From positions 4,836,001 through 4,900,000 of the forward strand of contig JAGUCH010000003.1 of the NCBI GenBank assembly GCA_019096065.1: a stretch of 64,000 bases of DNA. The letters run 5' to 3'. Origin of the DNA: Paracyclopina nana (lineage: Eukaryota; Arthropoda; Copepoda; Cyclopoida; Cyclopettidae). The translations under genes and the position numbers were made by a program. The notes below the pieces were generated by a model. That model had not been told where the DNA came from. It saw nothing but the letters and a program-made list of their open reading frames with translations, and did no database searches. This document shows positions 12,412 to 24,724 of this stretch, piece by piece. Positions within the stretch are counted from its first letter, which is position 1. Each line of letters starts with the position of its first letter.

Positions 12412-14534
12412 CGTTATTGGTAGCAGTCGTAATTGTGATGACTGAAATAACAAGGGCGAAAATACTACAGCCTGATTAGGGATTACAATAGCTGCAAATC
12501 TTGATTGCGCACATTGTGAGCCATGCTGCGGACCATTACGTAAAAAGGACGCTTTGCATTGACAATGTGCCATTCTCATCAACATGTGGAAATTGTGCCT
12601 TAAGAAACTTTGAATCCAGATAACATTGTTTCGCAAACTTTCTTGCGCGCGCGCGCAGAGTTGCAATAAGCCATTCTGCTCAGTATTCAAGGCTTGTTTT
12701 GGAAAGTCACTTTGGATTCAATTTTTAAGTTGAGTCACGTTTCGTCGTTCGAATCGACATCGAGAAATATATACCCCCGGCTACTGAAGGCACTGTGTGG
12801 CGAACAACTCAAAACGCTCATAGCATGCTTCTTTTTTGCTCGCGCGGATTCATCGCTCCTTATGGGGCTCATTATAAATGCGCGAGCCACCTTTTCCCCC
12901 CACTGTGTCCCCATACACTGCTGAAAGGGATATTGCCTTTGAACTTATCACTTCACCTCACGAAGGGGAGCACAGTCACCCAAAAAGGGCCTCTTTAGAT
13001 CGATGCACATCAAGCTTTTTCCCACTGTGTGCTAAATTGGTGCTAAGCTCACTCTATGGAAAATCAGCCCGCTCACTGTACTAAATTACCAGGGTGGAAA
13101 TTGACTCTAAAATGTGGAAATTACTCTCCTTCTCCAGTTGCCATCGCTTAAAAGCGCCGTATTACGTGTATTGGCACAATCAGTCGGAAAACAGTGAAAG
13201 GTTGGCAAGAAAGTAAATGTTGCCCTAATGATCTGGGTGTTGCTTTGAACAAATGCTTTTTGACCATCTTGCACCAGATCAGCAGCGGCGTGAATTAACT
13301 GGAGCGTGCGGGTGAGCACAGCAAACGCCAGGAAATCGTCGATCCACCGCCGAGAAAGGCAAACTTCCTGGTATCTTTACAACCATGTCTATTAGCCAGC
13401 GGATTTCATTAGGGGAGCAAACATCACAAGCTGGACGCAATTGTAAGCTAAAAAATGCTTCTGATGCGGAAAGCACCCCCGTCAAAAAAAAAAGAACAAA
13501 AAGAAAAGAAAAGGAAAAAAATTCCGTAATTTTGCGAGCTAGTGAAGCTTACAAATAATATCTTTCAACATGTATAAGTTAAAAGCAGTAATCAAAAATT
13601 TTAATAGCTGCATTTGGCAGACAAAAGATGGGGCATTCAAGGAAATATATAGAATGTATAAAAAGTCCGCATGCATTGAATAATTGCAGGATAAATCTTA
13701 CCAGGTTTCCTCGGGGTTCAGTGAAGCAAATGTGGTTTGAATACGACGGCAGCGAATGCTTCCGTTCAAGTTGCGCCGCCGCCACCACCATCAAGTCTGG
13801 CGCAAAATACCAGCAAATAATGCTCCCGACTTTCCCGCTTTCTCCTCCACTTCCACGGTTACAGCTTTTACTTCCATTGCGGAACTTTTCGTCGTCACTC
13901 GAGAAGATGTCGACACATTGCATTGCTAATATATTTCTGGATAATGCACTATTAACACGAATTCTTCAAATACAAATGGTTTTGTATTTTAAAGTTGCTT
14001 GAGATAGTTACGACAAACAAATCTAATTTTTAAAGGGTTGGTTGCAGATACTTGAGCATATACTATATTTATTGGTGCATTCAACACAATCGACTTAGCA
14101 ACGCAACGAATGGGAGCAAAAAATTATCTATCTTTCCAAACATAACAGTTACGTCAAATCCACGATGCTAAAATAATAATTACGAAAATAATGCAATAAC
14201 CAAGATTATTCTAGTTAGATGTCCAAGGCTTGGGAGCGGTACTTTCATCACCTTAGATTATTGAAACGGAGCATTGTTCATTCGAGAATTAAGCGAGTTC
14301 CTAGAGTGCACTGTGAAAAGTGCCACTTATGCCCTGTTCATCTGCTCAACTTTTTCGTAACTTTCTTGTCTTACCTTACGAAAAAAGTTGTCGTAACAGA
14401 ATTTCTATTTGCTGACGTAGCTTTTACGGAAGGGTATGAACACTTAGAAGGGTATTATCTTTTCGGTGCCGCTTGGATTGACTAAACTAATTTAACTTAG
14501 GAAAGAATCCCGCTAAATGATAGATATATTTAAA
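12412..14534. other. intergenic, no gene seen
   Basis: Two kilobases upstream of the DIP/lachesin signal exon. It holds an A-rich low-complexity run at 13,485-13,520 and several unsupported open frames. The 5' UTR or an untranslated first exon of the DIP gene may lie here. Confidence 0.4.
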
Positions 14535-15480
14535 TTAGTACCGGAGGTCAAGCTGACTGCACTAGATGGCACTATGGCGATCCCATATTCGAATTTTTTT
14601 GTCAAGTTACGTTGCTACAACAGCAACCTTGCTTGATCAGTTAAGTTCAGCTTGTTATAGCCTAGTTCGGTTCATGTTCAGTTGACCGCTGAGCTGACAC
14701 GCCAACACGTTGTACGTACATCAGCAGCTGATGAGAAAAGTTAGCTTTTCTCAATTATGCGAGCTTCAGTTACTACGCATATGAGAACACTTTTTGTAGC
14801 TAAGTTCAGTCGCCAAACTGAACTTAGCTAGGTAAGCAAGCTAGTACTACATAAAATCAAGCAAAGTTAAGTTCAACCTACATAACTATCTGGGAACTGA
14901 ACTGAACTAAACTTAACTTTCTACCTAACTTAACTTGACCATCAGGCCAATACGGGAACGCCCTACTGAGTTTAGGCGGCTTGACGTCATCAGTGCGCGC
15001 GCGTAGTTGACCCGTTAAACATAAAATCTACTTGATGTAAACTATAGTAAAAAGTCAAAAAGAGCCATCTTCCTCTAATAAAAAAGCCAATTTAACTAAT
15101 TGTGCCAATCTGGCTACACTTTTGATTAGAGCTCTAGCTTGCCCGTAAGCCAGCCCAAAGGCCGGCCTGGAATTTGAGGAAAAGATGAACTAAAAAGATG
15201 GAAATAGTAATAATGGAAATAATACTAAATATAGTAAGATTTAAATATAATTTGTCTATTTGAATCTTGGATACTACTTAAGCTTGTAAAAATTATACCT
15301 TGCCAAAAAGAATCAAGAAAATGAGGCATTTATGCTTATTCAGACGGCGGCGCTGCGCAGGCAGTGATCAGCCGTCTGAAATCTTATGAGATCGCCGGTA
15401 GGGTAAATATGGTATAGTTTACGGTTTCCTGAGTTCAGACGGCTTGACGCCATAAGTGCGCGCGCTTAGTTGACACGTTC
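14535..15480 (+). repeat. dispersed repeat family, copy A
   Basis: Segments match copy B (37,400-37,890) on the opposite strand. Shared blocks include CAAGCTGACTGCACTAGATG, CGGCTTGACGTCATCAG, GCCAGCCCAAAGGCC and CAGCCGTCTGAAATCTTATG. A second CGGCTTGACGCCATAAG block at about 15,440 suggests two partial units end to end. Contains GCGCGCGC runs. Interrupted by a small inverted-repeat element. Confidence 0.7.
14574..14964. mobile_element. MITE-like element with terminal inverted repeats and 3-bp target duplication
   Basis: The left end is ATGGCGATCCCATATT; the right end, read in reverse, is AGGGCGTTCCCGTATT (13 of 16 match), and similarity resumes further in (GTCAAGTTACGTT versus GTCAAGTTAAGTT). 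It is flanked by ACT (14,571-14,573 and 14,965-14,967). Copy B of the surrounding repeat has GGCACTGAG at this spot, the empty site. It is 391 bp and has no coding capacity. Confidence 0.75.
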
Positions 15481-16173
15481 AACAAATGAACTACTAGATG
15501 AGGTTTGCCACGAATTTCGAATTTGTGCAAATACATTTATATTTTTCAGACCTAGGAGTTATCTGCTTTTCATTATAATTCCTGATTGACATTTTGCGGC
15601 TTTTAAAACAATCCATTTTAAATATCCTTTTCATTAGACGGTTTACGCACGACAAATGATTTACAACGGCAAATCTATCGACCGAAAATCTCAGATGTTG
15701 GGCGACTATGAGAACTGGTCATTATACCAAAATTTCGGAGTAATAAGCCCCCGCAGAAATGCACTCTCAATCGCGCATTTACTTATGAATATCATTGCTC
15801 AATGGAACGGCCTTGGGGATTTCCATGTAAGACTATATCCACAAACTTATCAAAAAGGTACCCTTTTTAAGCATACACAATTGTAGGAAGTGTTCTTTTA
15901 ACAACAATTACAACAGTGGCCCTCTTCCACGATTTATTGCTTTCATTGCTTTCAAAACGTGCATTAAGAATCAATGCATTGAAGCCATAACGTAAGTGGA
16001 GCAAAATGAATCGGACTGGAAATCAAGAATTTATGCGTCAGAAACAATTATATTCAATATGTGCCATGCTTTAAATATCGACCTGCAAAATCCGTCCATC
16101 ACCTTTCAACAGATCATCAAAAAACAAGAGGAAAATTGTACCTGAGGAGAGCAAGGAGCATAAAAAGGAGTTT
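15481..16173. other. intergenic, no gene seen
   Basis: AT-rich 3' flank of the kinesin gene. A 76-codon open frame at 15,656 has no recognisable features and I do not call it. Confidence 0.4.
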
Positions 16174-18624
16174 TCATGAGAGAGCAATCTGGTGAGTTTT
16201 GATGAATTTGTTGAAAAACGACTTTTGAAGGCCAGGAATCTCCTTAATTGCCTCAATCGATTCAAGCTGGCCGTGCAGTTCTCTGTGTCGATGGATGATA
16301 AAAGCTGCTTTTGGTCCAATAACAGGGATCTTTTGTAGCATCTGAAGATTGGCAGTGTTAAGCATTGTCAAAATGTTGTTGTTGTGCTTTTGTTGGTCGA
16401 AAACCTGCCAGTTGGTTTTTACTTCTAGAGGGTTTTCGAATTTTTTCATGGCTTCAAGACGAGAGCTGCGTCTGCGGTTAGAACCCAAATTTAGCGATTG
16501 ATTCAGTTCACTGGGCAACATTGTGGTTCGTCGGGCCGATCTTTTTGCCTTTGAAACTGTTGCTGGCTTTGGGAAATTACTAGTGTCCTCATCGAACATA
16601 AAAAGGGGCGATTCTATTCCCATTTCTTTTGCCATTTTAGCAACCTGAAAAATAAAATAGTAAAAAATAAAAATTAGGCGGAACACGCTTAAAGCTGTAA
16701 GCTCCTATATAATTAATAAATAGCAACATATTAAAGAAGGCTTGCCAACAAAAAGCCTATGTTTTTAACTTACTTCTTCATTCTCAATTTCCTCCTGAGA
16801 TGGGCCCTTCGAGCACAGATGAGGTGATGCTGTTTTTCCACAATTTGCTTATGCGCACTTTTTCTGCTCAACTTGTCGGCATTTGTGACATCTTTCAGAG
16901 CCAAAAATGGCTTTGAAGAGATAAGGTCATCGGTGCTGAAATCTAGTTTGCTCTCAATCGTCTCGCGCATTTTTTGCCTTGAAACTGAAAAGGCAGGGCC
17001 CGAAATGAGAGTTTCTTCTTTGTCATCATTCCAACTGAGCCTTTGAGATCTTCTGGGAGAGCTGCGATTGGGCGTCATTGTCTTCTTGTTCTTCTTCAGA
17101 GTTTCCTCTAACCTGAGTAAGAATTGGCTTTGCTGCTCAGCAATAACTCGTCTTATCATTGGGCTTAGTATGGAAGCATCCAAAACTGTCATATTTGACT
17201 TTGAAGCTGAGCTTGGAGGATAAATGGAGGAAATTTCGGACAAGGATTCTTCCTCGGTTGATTCTTCGATTCGGTCCAAAGAATCAGATCCAACTTTATT
17301 TGCGGTTGAAAATGCAACTGTGTGATTCATCTTCATGCGCGGAGTTTTTGGTGTCTTGGTTTGGGAGAGAAGTGGACCCACGGTATTATTCATTGTGAAT
17401 CTTGCAAATTTGGCAGGTGTAGGAGGAAACTTGAGGCTGGCCAGTTTCCTCTTTTTGGCTGAAGTTACATTAACTTGCAAGTGCTTGGGTACAGGAGGCT
17501 TTTGTAGATTTTTAGCACTATTCGCGTACCGCAAAGTATTCAATGTTTCAGTCAAATCAGCCTCTGTGGGGCTGATGCAAGCAATCATGGTTGTGTATCC
17601 TTCTCCATGAAGGCATTCTGAAATATCAAAGAATGTCTTCATCCATAGTTAAAGAGAAGATAAACACTACTACCTTTCAATACTTTGGTAAGAGTTGAAT
17701 CTCTGTAAGGGATGTGCATCTTTTTCATGTGAATATCGCTTATGCATTTTCCTAAGGCCAGCAAGCCTTTGTTGATGTTGTTTCCCTCGGCCAGTTGTGT
17801 ACCGACAGCATGAGATTTTTTCACTGACTCGGATCCGGCAAGATCTACAAGGCTGAGCTTAACCTCTCTTCTTTGCTGGAACTCGTCGGTCCTCGCCAAA
17901 GTTATTCGGAAAATGGCATGCGATCTGGACGAAGAGGCATTTGCAGCAGTTGAACCCATAGATCTGGTTTTCAAGCCTCTGTCTAGCAAATCTAAAGACT
18001 CTTTGGATGATTCTGTCCAAATTTGATTAAGTTGAGGCAAATAGAATTCTCCATTGCCTTCTCTAACCAACAGAGGGACCTTGAGTTGGCTCTGGCTGAG
18101 AAGGTCGAACACTTTTTCGTTATGAATCTCGTAAAAAGCGATACCAATGGAGTCGGTGTCTGGATTGGCAAGACAGAATATCTCCTCAATAGCCCGAGGA
18201 ATGATACCATTTTCAACTGTTCCATTATGACCCAACATTGTGTATGTTTTGCCTGGAAAACAATTCCAAATAAATTCCCTGGCTTAATACAAATTTTTGA
18301 AAATATACCTGTTCCTGTTTGTCCGTAGGCCAAAATGGTAGCGTTGAGATTTCCCCCGATAAAAAACTTTTTAACCACATTTGAGGCAACATTTTTATAG
18401 AAGTCCTCTTGAGTATGGTCACTACTATAACATGCGTCAAATGCAAAAGTTTTCTCCAGAGCAACGATCACTTGGCCCTCTGGCTCGTTGAGATCTACGA
18501 CAGACTCGAATTCATCCTTGCCCACTTCATGAGGAAAATTAGGACGGGCTCTTACAACTACTTGCACGGTAGATTTCGAGTTTTCTTGTATATCACACGG
18601 CGATTTGAATTTTGAAGTGTCCAT
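16174..18624 (-). CDS. KIF22: kinesin-10 (KIF22/Kid-like) chromokinesin with apparent 1-nt frame break
   Basis: KIF22-type motors bind chromosome arms and push them to the spindle equator. Exons: 18309-18624, 17674-18252, 16774-17617, 16174-16644. The motor domain holds the P-loop GQTGTGKT (split by intron 1), NASSSRSH and LVDLAGSE. The C-terminus carries a helix-hairpin-helix DNA-binding unit (MLQKIPVIGPKAAFIIHRHR) as in KIF22. Exon lengths sum to 2210, one short of a codon multiple. The upstream frame of exon 3 runs to KQIVEK, but only the -1 frame after a run of five A (plus-strand T at 16,833-16,837) gives SQEEIENEE, which splices in phase to VAKMAKEMG. So this is an assembly error, an allele break or recoding. 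It is head to head with the zinc-finger gene. Confidence 0.88.
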
Positions 18625-19145
18625 TTCGCGGACAAGATCAAACCAATAACTGACAAAAACAAACCGAATTTTTCGAACGTTCGAAAAATAGCCCGAGTAA
18701 TCCCTAGAACTTATTAATATGTATAATCTGAGATAATCAGCAAATATTAATAATAAAAAACATTTACAGGGAAATAAGATACCTTTATCGAATTCCAGTA
18801 AGCACGAAATGAATTTGTCGTCTGAAATTGTGATGTGTATTTAGAGAGTAGGGGCTTCTTTTTCTATGCCCGGTTCTTCCAATCACTTTCTCGCTTTCGT
18901 TGCCAGATATTAGTTTTCAAACTGAGCTATATTTTGGCCTTTTTGTTCAAATATCAACAAAATACAGTTCAAAGTATCTTGAATTGTTAGAACATACTGA
19001 CATCTAATAAAATCGAGTTGAGTCATATGTTCTGACTTCTATGTCACTTCACTCACTTGATGATTACCTAAACATTATTTCCTATCTTCATCAATAACGA
19101 ATGTCATAAAAATGTGTTGAAAGTGAGATTCTGCTAAAAAAGAAG
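18625..19145. promoter_or_regulatory. shared upstream region kinesin/zinc-finger gene
   Basis: 521 bp between divergent starts. It includes TTTTCGAACGTTCGAAAA at about 18,670-18,687, a perfect 18-bp palindrome near the kinesin start, which could be a factor binding site. Function is inferred only from position. Confidence 0.4.
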
Positions 19146-20579
19146 ATGGATGACTTATTCGTGAAATCGGCTACGATCAAAAGTGAACAACCGTCTTCCA
19201 TCTCACTTGAACCTGATTGTGCTTACAAAGATAGCTCATCTTACCCAAGTTTGTGGGACATACTTGTCTCGAGGACTAGGCTAAAGTATGACGTAGACTT
19301 TGGGCATGAGCACCATATTGACCATGCCAAATTATGTGATATTCTTTGCAGTGAAGTGAACATTCTCTTAAAAAAGGTCTTTGGCCTTTTTGAAGAATGT
19401 ACCATTCCTGACAGCAATGGTACTGTTGAAATGCGTCAGCCCCTTTCATTATGCTTAAGTTCTTCAAAAAACATCATTCTCAAATTTAGGTTAAAGGAAA
19501 AACTACCTGCCAATTTCTCGGAAACTTTGTTCAGCCCTTTGACAGACAATTTTGAGATGCCTATAGCATGCACCTTGTCAGTTACCAATGAATTTCTCGA
19601 GCAATCTGACATCAAAGCTGAAACCAATGATTTGGATAAGGAACAGCAATCTACCAAGAGAAAACAAGTTGCAATAAAAGGCTTGAACTATGAAGTTATT
19701 CAACCACAAAGGAAGACGAGAGCAAAGAAAAACGCCAAAGCAAAATTATTTAATTGTGAAAATTGTGGTAAATCTTGGTCCGATAAAAAAGGGGTTGCTT
19801 ATCATAAATCTAAAGGCAAGTGCTCAAATGAGCAAAGGTGGATAAAATGGACCCGTGGTAGACCGATTTGTATACATCCAGACTGCTTGGGGAAGCCAGA
19901 TTCTGAATACACATGTGCATCAATGTTTAAGCACATTATGGATGAACATGCCACTCCTGAGACTTCGGTAATATGGAAAGCCAATTGATAACAACATGCT
20001 AATTTCCTTTTTATTAGCTAATTCAGTGTTCAGATTGCCCAAAGACATTTCCCATGACTGTTATATTAAAACATCACCAAGAAACTGCTCACCAGGTGAA
20101 ATTTTTTTAGTTTTTTTAGTTGGTGAATCTTATATTTTGCGTTGTCACAGGCTTATGCTAAAATGTGTACAATTTGTGGAAAATTATTCAAAGACTTGAG
20201 ACGACACCGCTTAGTCCATTCTGGAGACAGACCTTTCCAGTGTGACAAATGTGAATTCAGGTGTGCCAGAGGATCAACTTTGAAGAGGCATATGTACACA
20301 CATTCAGACTCAACTGAAGGCAGGGTGCACAAATGTGACCTTTGTGAAAAAGCCTTCTACGAGGCATTCACTTTAAAGGAGCACAAATTAACTCATGATA
20401 AATTGAAACCATTTCAATGTAAACTCTGCAGTGATGTGTTCAGCAACTATTCAGGCCATCGACAGCACATGATGAGGGCACATGGGTTAAAGTTAACGTG
20501 TGAAATTTGTGAAAAAGATTCCTATTCCCTACGTGGTCTGAATATCCACAAAAGAGATCATCATGGCATACCATTTTAG
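19146..20579 (+). CDS. C2H2 zinc-finger protein
   Basis: Three exons in phase: 19146-19967, 20018-20095, 20151-20579; 442 aa. The N-terminal 190 residues have no known domain but include a block repeated in the pseudogene downstream (LCDILCSEVNILLKKV). A basic patch (RKTRAKKNAKAK) looks like a nuclear signal. Then come zinc fingers: CENCGKSW...H, a CIHPDC...HIMDEH finger, CSDCPKTF...HHQETAH (its own 26-codon exon), CTICGKLF, CDKCEFRC, CDLCEKAF, CKLCSDVF and CEICEKDS. The small middle exon matters, as it encodes one complete finger. It is likely a DNA-binding transcription factor; the target is unknown. Confidence 0.85.
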
Positions 20580-21560
20580 TCAAAATACTGCCCATAAACC
20601 AACTTAAATCAAAACGAATTAGCAGACTGTGATGACTAGTTTCAATCCTAAATTGAAAAAAAAATGTCAAATAACTCTGCAGTCAGAAATGAAAGAAATT
20701 ATTTTTGATTACAATAATTTAAAAAGTTTTAAAGTTTGGGCAATTATGGAAACCAGCACAGATGATGCTGTAGCTCAACCTGAAAATGGAATGAAAAATG
20801 AGCCAATATCCCTAAACAGCTCTGAAGAAGAAATTGAAGGAATGACTTATTCTGAAGAGAGATCCTCATCAATTGGTCTGTGGACAGATCTTATAATTAG
20901 AGCTAGAGAAGAGTACCAAAAGAGCTTTTACAGTTTACAGAATTCTTTGGGCCAGAACACACTTTGTGATATCTTGTTAAAAGAGGTCAATTGTCTTATT
21001 CAAGAAATCGACACCTTCTTGAAGTACTGTACCACTCCAGATTGTTATGGGTTGATACATGTTTTCAAAGCAGCGTTCATTGAAATTGAAAGTTAAATAG
21101 GTGTTCTCAACCTTTTATGTAGAAACTCTTTTCAGTCCATTGACGGAACACATTGCTATACCCTTGACTTCCGTCGAGTCATATGACCCCACCAGAACTT
21201 TTCCCTTTTTTTCGTTAAATAATCGATTACTTATCATGGTTGATTTTAGTTCTCGATGATTACTTGTCTCGGGAGCAAATCGGTGACGGAATTCAATGCT
21301 GAGAAATCAATTTGCTAATGAAAAGTAACTGATATTCAAAGTTGATTATTTCCTGATCATTTCTTATGCTTGGTCACTTTCAGCAGATTATTCAAGAACT
21401 TTTCAGGAACTTTCCAAGAATTGAGTTCAGTTAGTATTCAAGGACTTGATTTCAGCTATTATTCAAGGACCTCCCAAAAATTAATTTTTTTGCAGCTTTC
21501 TAGCTTTTTGATTAGGTTTACTCATACTTTAAACAATGATATGGGTTATTACTGAAGGAA

Positions 21561-21729
21561 AGTAAGTTAGAAAAGCCAATATGAAAGTTTACCCAGGGTG
21601 GACTCGAACCCATGAACCTCAGCTTTGGAATCCAGTGCCTTGCCTCTAGACCACAGATGTCTCACTCTGATTTGGGCTTTTTTTAGCTATAATATTGTGC
21701 AGAACATACTCTAGATGGAGCTAGCTTTA
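21561..21729 (-). repeat. tRNA-derived SINE-like repeat, copy 2
   Basis: Fuller copy of the repeat at 1-150. On the minus strand it reads GTGGTCTAGAGGCAAGGC (A-box-like), then GGTTCGAGTCC (B-box-like), spaced as in a tRNA gene. It lies inside the decayed zinc-finger copy, so it inserted after or during its decay. Confidence 0.65.
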
Positions 21730-22235
21730 ATTTTTAGAGCACTTGGACATATTTTTTAAGTCCAGATGTCACTGAATAGCTCTTGACTGCTCAAGAAGCA
21801 TACATAATTGAAAGATTGCTGAAATTAAAAGTTCATAAGTAGCTCTTGAAACTGTGAAAAAGTATTTATAATGAATAGTTCTCGAGCAAAAGTATGTGAA
21901 TAGTTCTTGAACTAAGAAAAAATGATCATTCTTGAAAAGTTATTGACATGAACAGTCCTGAATTGTTATTGAATATTCAAGTTTGATTCATTATTGAAAA
22001 GCTACTGAACATAAGCTCTTGCATACTTCTAGAATTGTCAAGAAGCTTATGTTGTTGAAAAGTTGCTGAAATGAACATCACTGAATAGTTCTTGAAAAAT
22101 AAAGCATAATTTATTGTTGACAAGTTGATGATTAAAAGTTCTTGAATAGTTTTTGAATTATCAAAAAGTATTCATTCTTGAAAAGTTGTTGAATTGAACA
22201 TTACTGAATAGTTCTTGAATAGTCAAGTAATATTC
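21730..22235 (+). repeat. degenerate tandem repeat, unit about 55-60 bp
   Basis: Recurrent phrases GAATAGTTCTTGAA, GAAAAGTTGCTGAA and CAAGAAGC occur every 55-60 bp with drift, about eight to nine units. A similar phrase (TTCAAGGAC) precedes it at 21,400-21,480. It is non-coding and sits in the pseudogene. Confidence 0.6.
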
Positions 22236-23869
22236 ATCAAAGAATGTTTATCGAGATTTGTGTTAAAGATTCTTTGCCAAGAATTCGAGTAATAATCATC
22301 ACTGATTATTTCTTTGAGTCAAATTAACCGACTAATCGAGACAAAATCGTAGAACGATTCTTTACCGAATATGTACTCTGGAGGAATCGTGTAACATTCG
22401 TTCTCGAATCGGGAATCAAAGTTCTGGTGGGGGATGAAGGCACCATTAAGCTATTCAAAGAAGCAGCTGGTGATCAAAAGCAAAAGAATGCACATAAAAA
22501 GAAAAATTCCAAAAAAGAAGAGCCAAAACGTTCAGCTGTGATAACTGTGGACAATCTTGGGCAAGTAGAAGTAGACTTGAACATCATAAGTCAAAGGAAA
22601 AGTGCAAAAATGAGCAAAAGTGGATTCGATAGACTCGCTGTTGACCTATTTGCATTCATCCTGATTGCTTAGCTAAACTTGATATTACACACACTTACAC
22701 TGGTATAATGAAGCACATCATGGAGGAGCATGCATCTCCAGAGACATGTGTAAGTATGAGATTGAGTCCCAATTGAGTACTTTTACTTTTTACATCTGCT
22801 TTAGAATGTGCAATGTCCCGAGTGCCCATTGAGATTTCCCATGTCAGCAATTTTGAAGTACCACAAGGAATCAATGCATTACAGAGACAATTTAAAAAAA
22901 TAATTCTTCTGAAATTATCATTTTCCACATTTTCCTCACAGGCACATTTCAAGCTATGTCCAGTGTGTGGCAAACAGTTCAAAAATATAGAAATGCAAAT
23001 CATAACAATAACATTTGCTATGCAGCTTCCTTTCGGCGGTCACGGGCAAAACTTACAATGAAACGGACATTGAGACATAGCTACCAGATAAAGATAGTTT
23101 CTCAATATTATATCTAAAAAAAGGCTGCTTTTACTAATTTCTGGCAATTTGCAAGTTAGGTTGCACAGGGCACATTGGTTTGACGCTTGCTGGTTTTTTT
23201 TGTTTGTGTTTAAGTCAGCCTATAAGGCATAGATCGAAACAACCCCCGCCTAACACTTTTTAGCAAAGTGTAATGATTTTTATATGATGACAATTCGTGG
23301 ATTGAAACAATAATGATTATTTAAATTATTTTTAAGATGAGAATTGAAGAAACTTTGGCATTCTTTTACTCAGTAAGCTCATACAGGATGCTCAAAAGTT
23401 TTTTTTGCCTCAAATTAAGTTAAACGATTTTAAAACAAATTGGGGGTCAGCTTCCGTTTACCAGTAAATGTTTCCCGCATTTGATCGCAAGTAGGCGTTG
23501 TATTGTTATGATTTGCCTTTCTATGCGAAATCATCTAATAACACACACTGGTGAAAAGCCTTTCCAGTGTGATAAATCTGAATTTAGGTGTGCTAGGGGA
23601 TCAACTTTAAAGATGCACCTTTATACACACTGACTCTAATGAGGGAAGAGTTCACAAGTTCAGCAATTATTCTGGCCACAGACAGCACATGATGAGAGCA
23701 CACGGTCAGAAATTCACCTGTGAAATATGTCAAAAGGATTCATTCAGCCTTCGCGGCCTAAACATTCACAGGAGAGATCATCATGGTATCCCCATTTAAT
23801 TGATGCTGCATACAAAAGATAGTAGAAACACTGGCAAAGATGATAAGCATACTTTATATATGAGCTATG

Positions 23870-24724
23870 TCACTTCAGCAAGAGCTGTGGATGCTCATTC
23901 CAAAAGGCATCTCCAATCAAGTCTTGGTGCAACTCAAGGATGTCTAGCTTTCCATTTTGTGGACTGGGATTCTTTATAAGAGTGGTGCCTTTCTTGAACT
24001 GTTCTGGCTCATCATTGTAATTGATCCCAAACTCGCTGAACAAAATTTCATTTTTGTCTTTGGAAAATGTTCCATTCAGCTTTTTTTGAGCTTCTTGATT
24101 GCTAAGTCCCCCCTTTTGAATTAGAGTCCAAAATGTAGTGTTGTACAAGTTATTGATATGACAATCAGCTTGCCTCCAGCTCAAGTAGTCCCTTAACACA
24201 GCGTCATTAGGATATAGCACTGCCCTAGCATCAAAGGCAGGAATTAGCTTAGGCCTCTCTTCGCCTGGAAAATACGAAGGCCAGTTGTATGTATAAGCCG
24301 CAGCAAATAAGCTTGCAATGTTTGTGGTGATTTTGGCACTTCTTCTAGAAAAAAGAGTAGTACTTTTCTTCAGCACAAAGCTGTACTCGTCACTTTGACC
24401 ATAGGCAAGAACGATGTCATTGATTTCTTTGATGACAGTTTTCGCACTACAATTCATCAAATCGAGAGCTCTTTTGTCGTTCGGTTTGGTAAATTTGTGC
24501 ACGTCGGAGAACTTGGAGAACCCTTTCCCATCGAGCCTGACGACGATCCAACAATTGAGTAAGAGTTTGTCGTCAAGTTCAAACTTTTTGACATACTCAA
24601 ATCGGCTTAAGGCCATTTTTAACGGTTCAGTGCTCAAGCTGCGGCCAGTGGTCACACTAATCCGGGATTTCAACCGAATAATTGAGTTCATCCGTGAAAA
24701 CTGATTACCCGGCGCCAGCACCAA
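23870..24724 (-). CDS. THG1: tRNA-His guanylyltransferase
   Basis: THG1 adds G(-1) to the 5' end of tRNA-His in a reverse-polarity reaction, which the histidyl-tRNA synthetase needs. Single exon, 284 aa from the first Met; the conserved part starts at the internal MALSRFEYVKKFE (about residue 37), so the first 36 residues may be a mitochondrial-type leader or untranslated. Catalytic metal ligands are in VVRLDGKGFSKF and SDEYSF; the signature DYLSWRQADCHINNLYNT and NEILFSEFGINYN are present. The end (GDAFWNEHPQLL) matches the family C-terminus. It is head to head with the cryptochrome gene. Confidence 0.95.
   Translation of the reverse strand: MVLAPGNQFSRMNSIIRLKSRISVTTGRSLSTEPLKMALSRFEYVKKFELDDKLLLNCWIVVRLDGKGFSKFSDVHKFTKPNDKRALDLMNCSAKTVIKEINDIVLAYGQSDEYSFVLKKSTTLFSRRSAKITTNIASLFAAAYTYNWPSYFPGEERPKLIPAFDARAVLYPNDAVLRDYLSWRQADCHINNLYNTTFWTLIQKGGLSNQEAQKKLNGTFSKDKNEILFSEFGINYNDEPEQFKKGTTLIKNPSPQNGKLDILELHQDLIGDAFWNEHPQLLLK

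Larger units (their letters stand above)
20746..23800 (+). pseudogene. decayed tandem copy of the zinc-finger gene
   Basis: Matches to the gene above occur in the same order: an N-terminal block (20,746-21,094, LCDILLKEVNCLIQEI), the ETLFSPLTE-like block near 21,127, the basic region and first finger (22,427-22,640), the HIMEEHASPET exon end with its GT donor (about 22,700-22,752), the small-finger exon (CPECPLRF, from about 22,804), and the last fingers (23,520-23,800) ending HRRDHHGIPI. It is broken by early stops, frame changes, loss of at least one finger and a repeat insertion of about 1.3 kb (21,170-22,420). The N-terminal piece might still be translated on its own. Confidence 0.85.

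Noticed and set aside
11536..12690. 384-codon open frame on the minus strand
   Set aside because: It only runs through real exons of the DIP gene plus open introns; splice-phased exons explain the Ig sequence better.
13579..14002. Overlapping open frames on both strands
   Set aside because: No domain, no splice partners and no codon character.
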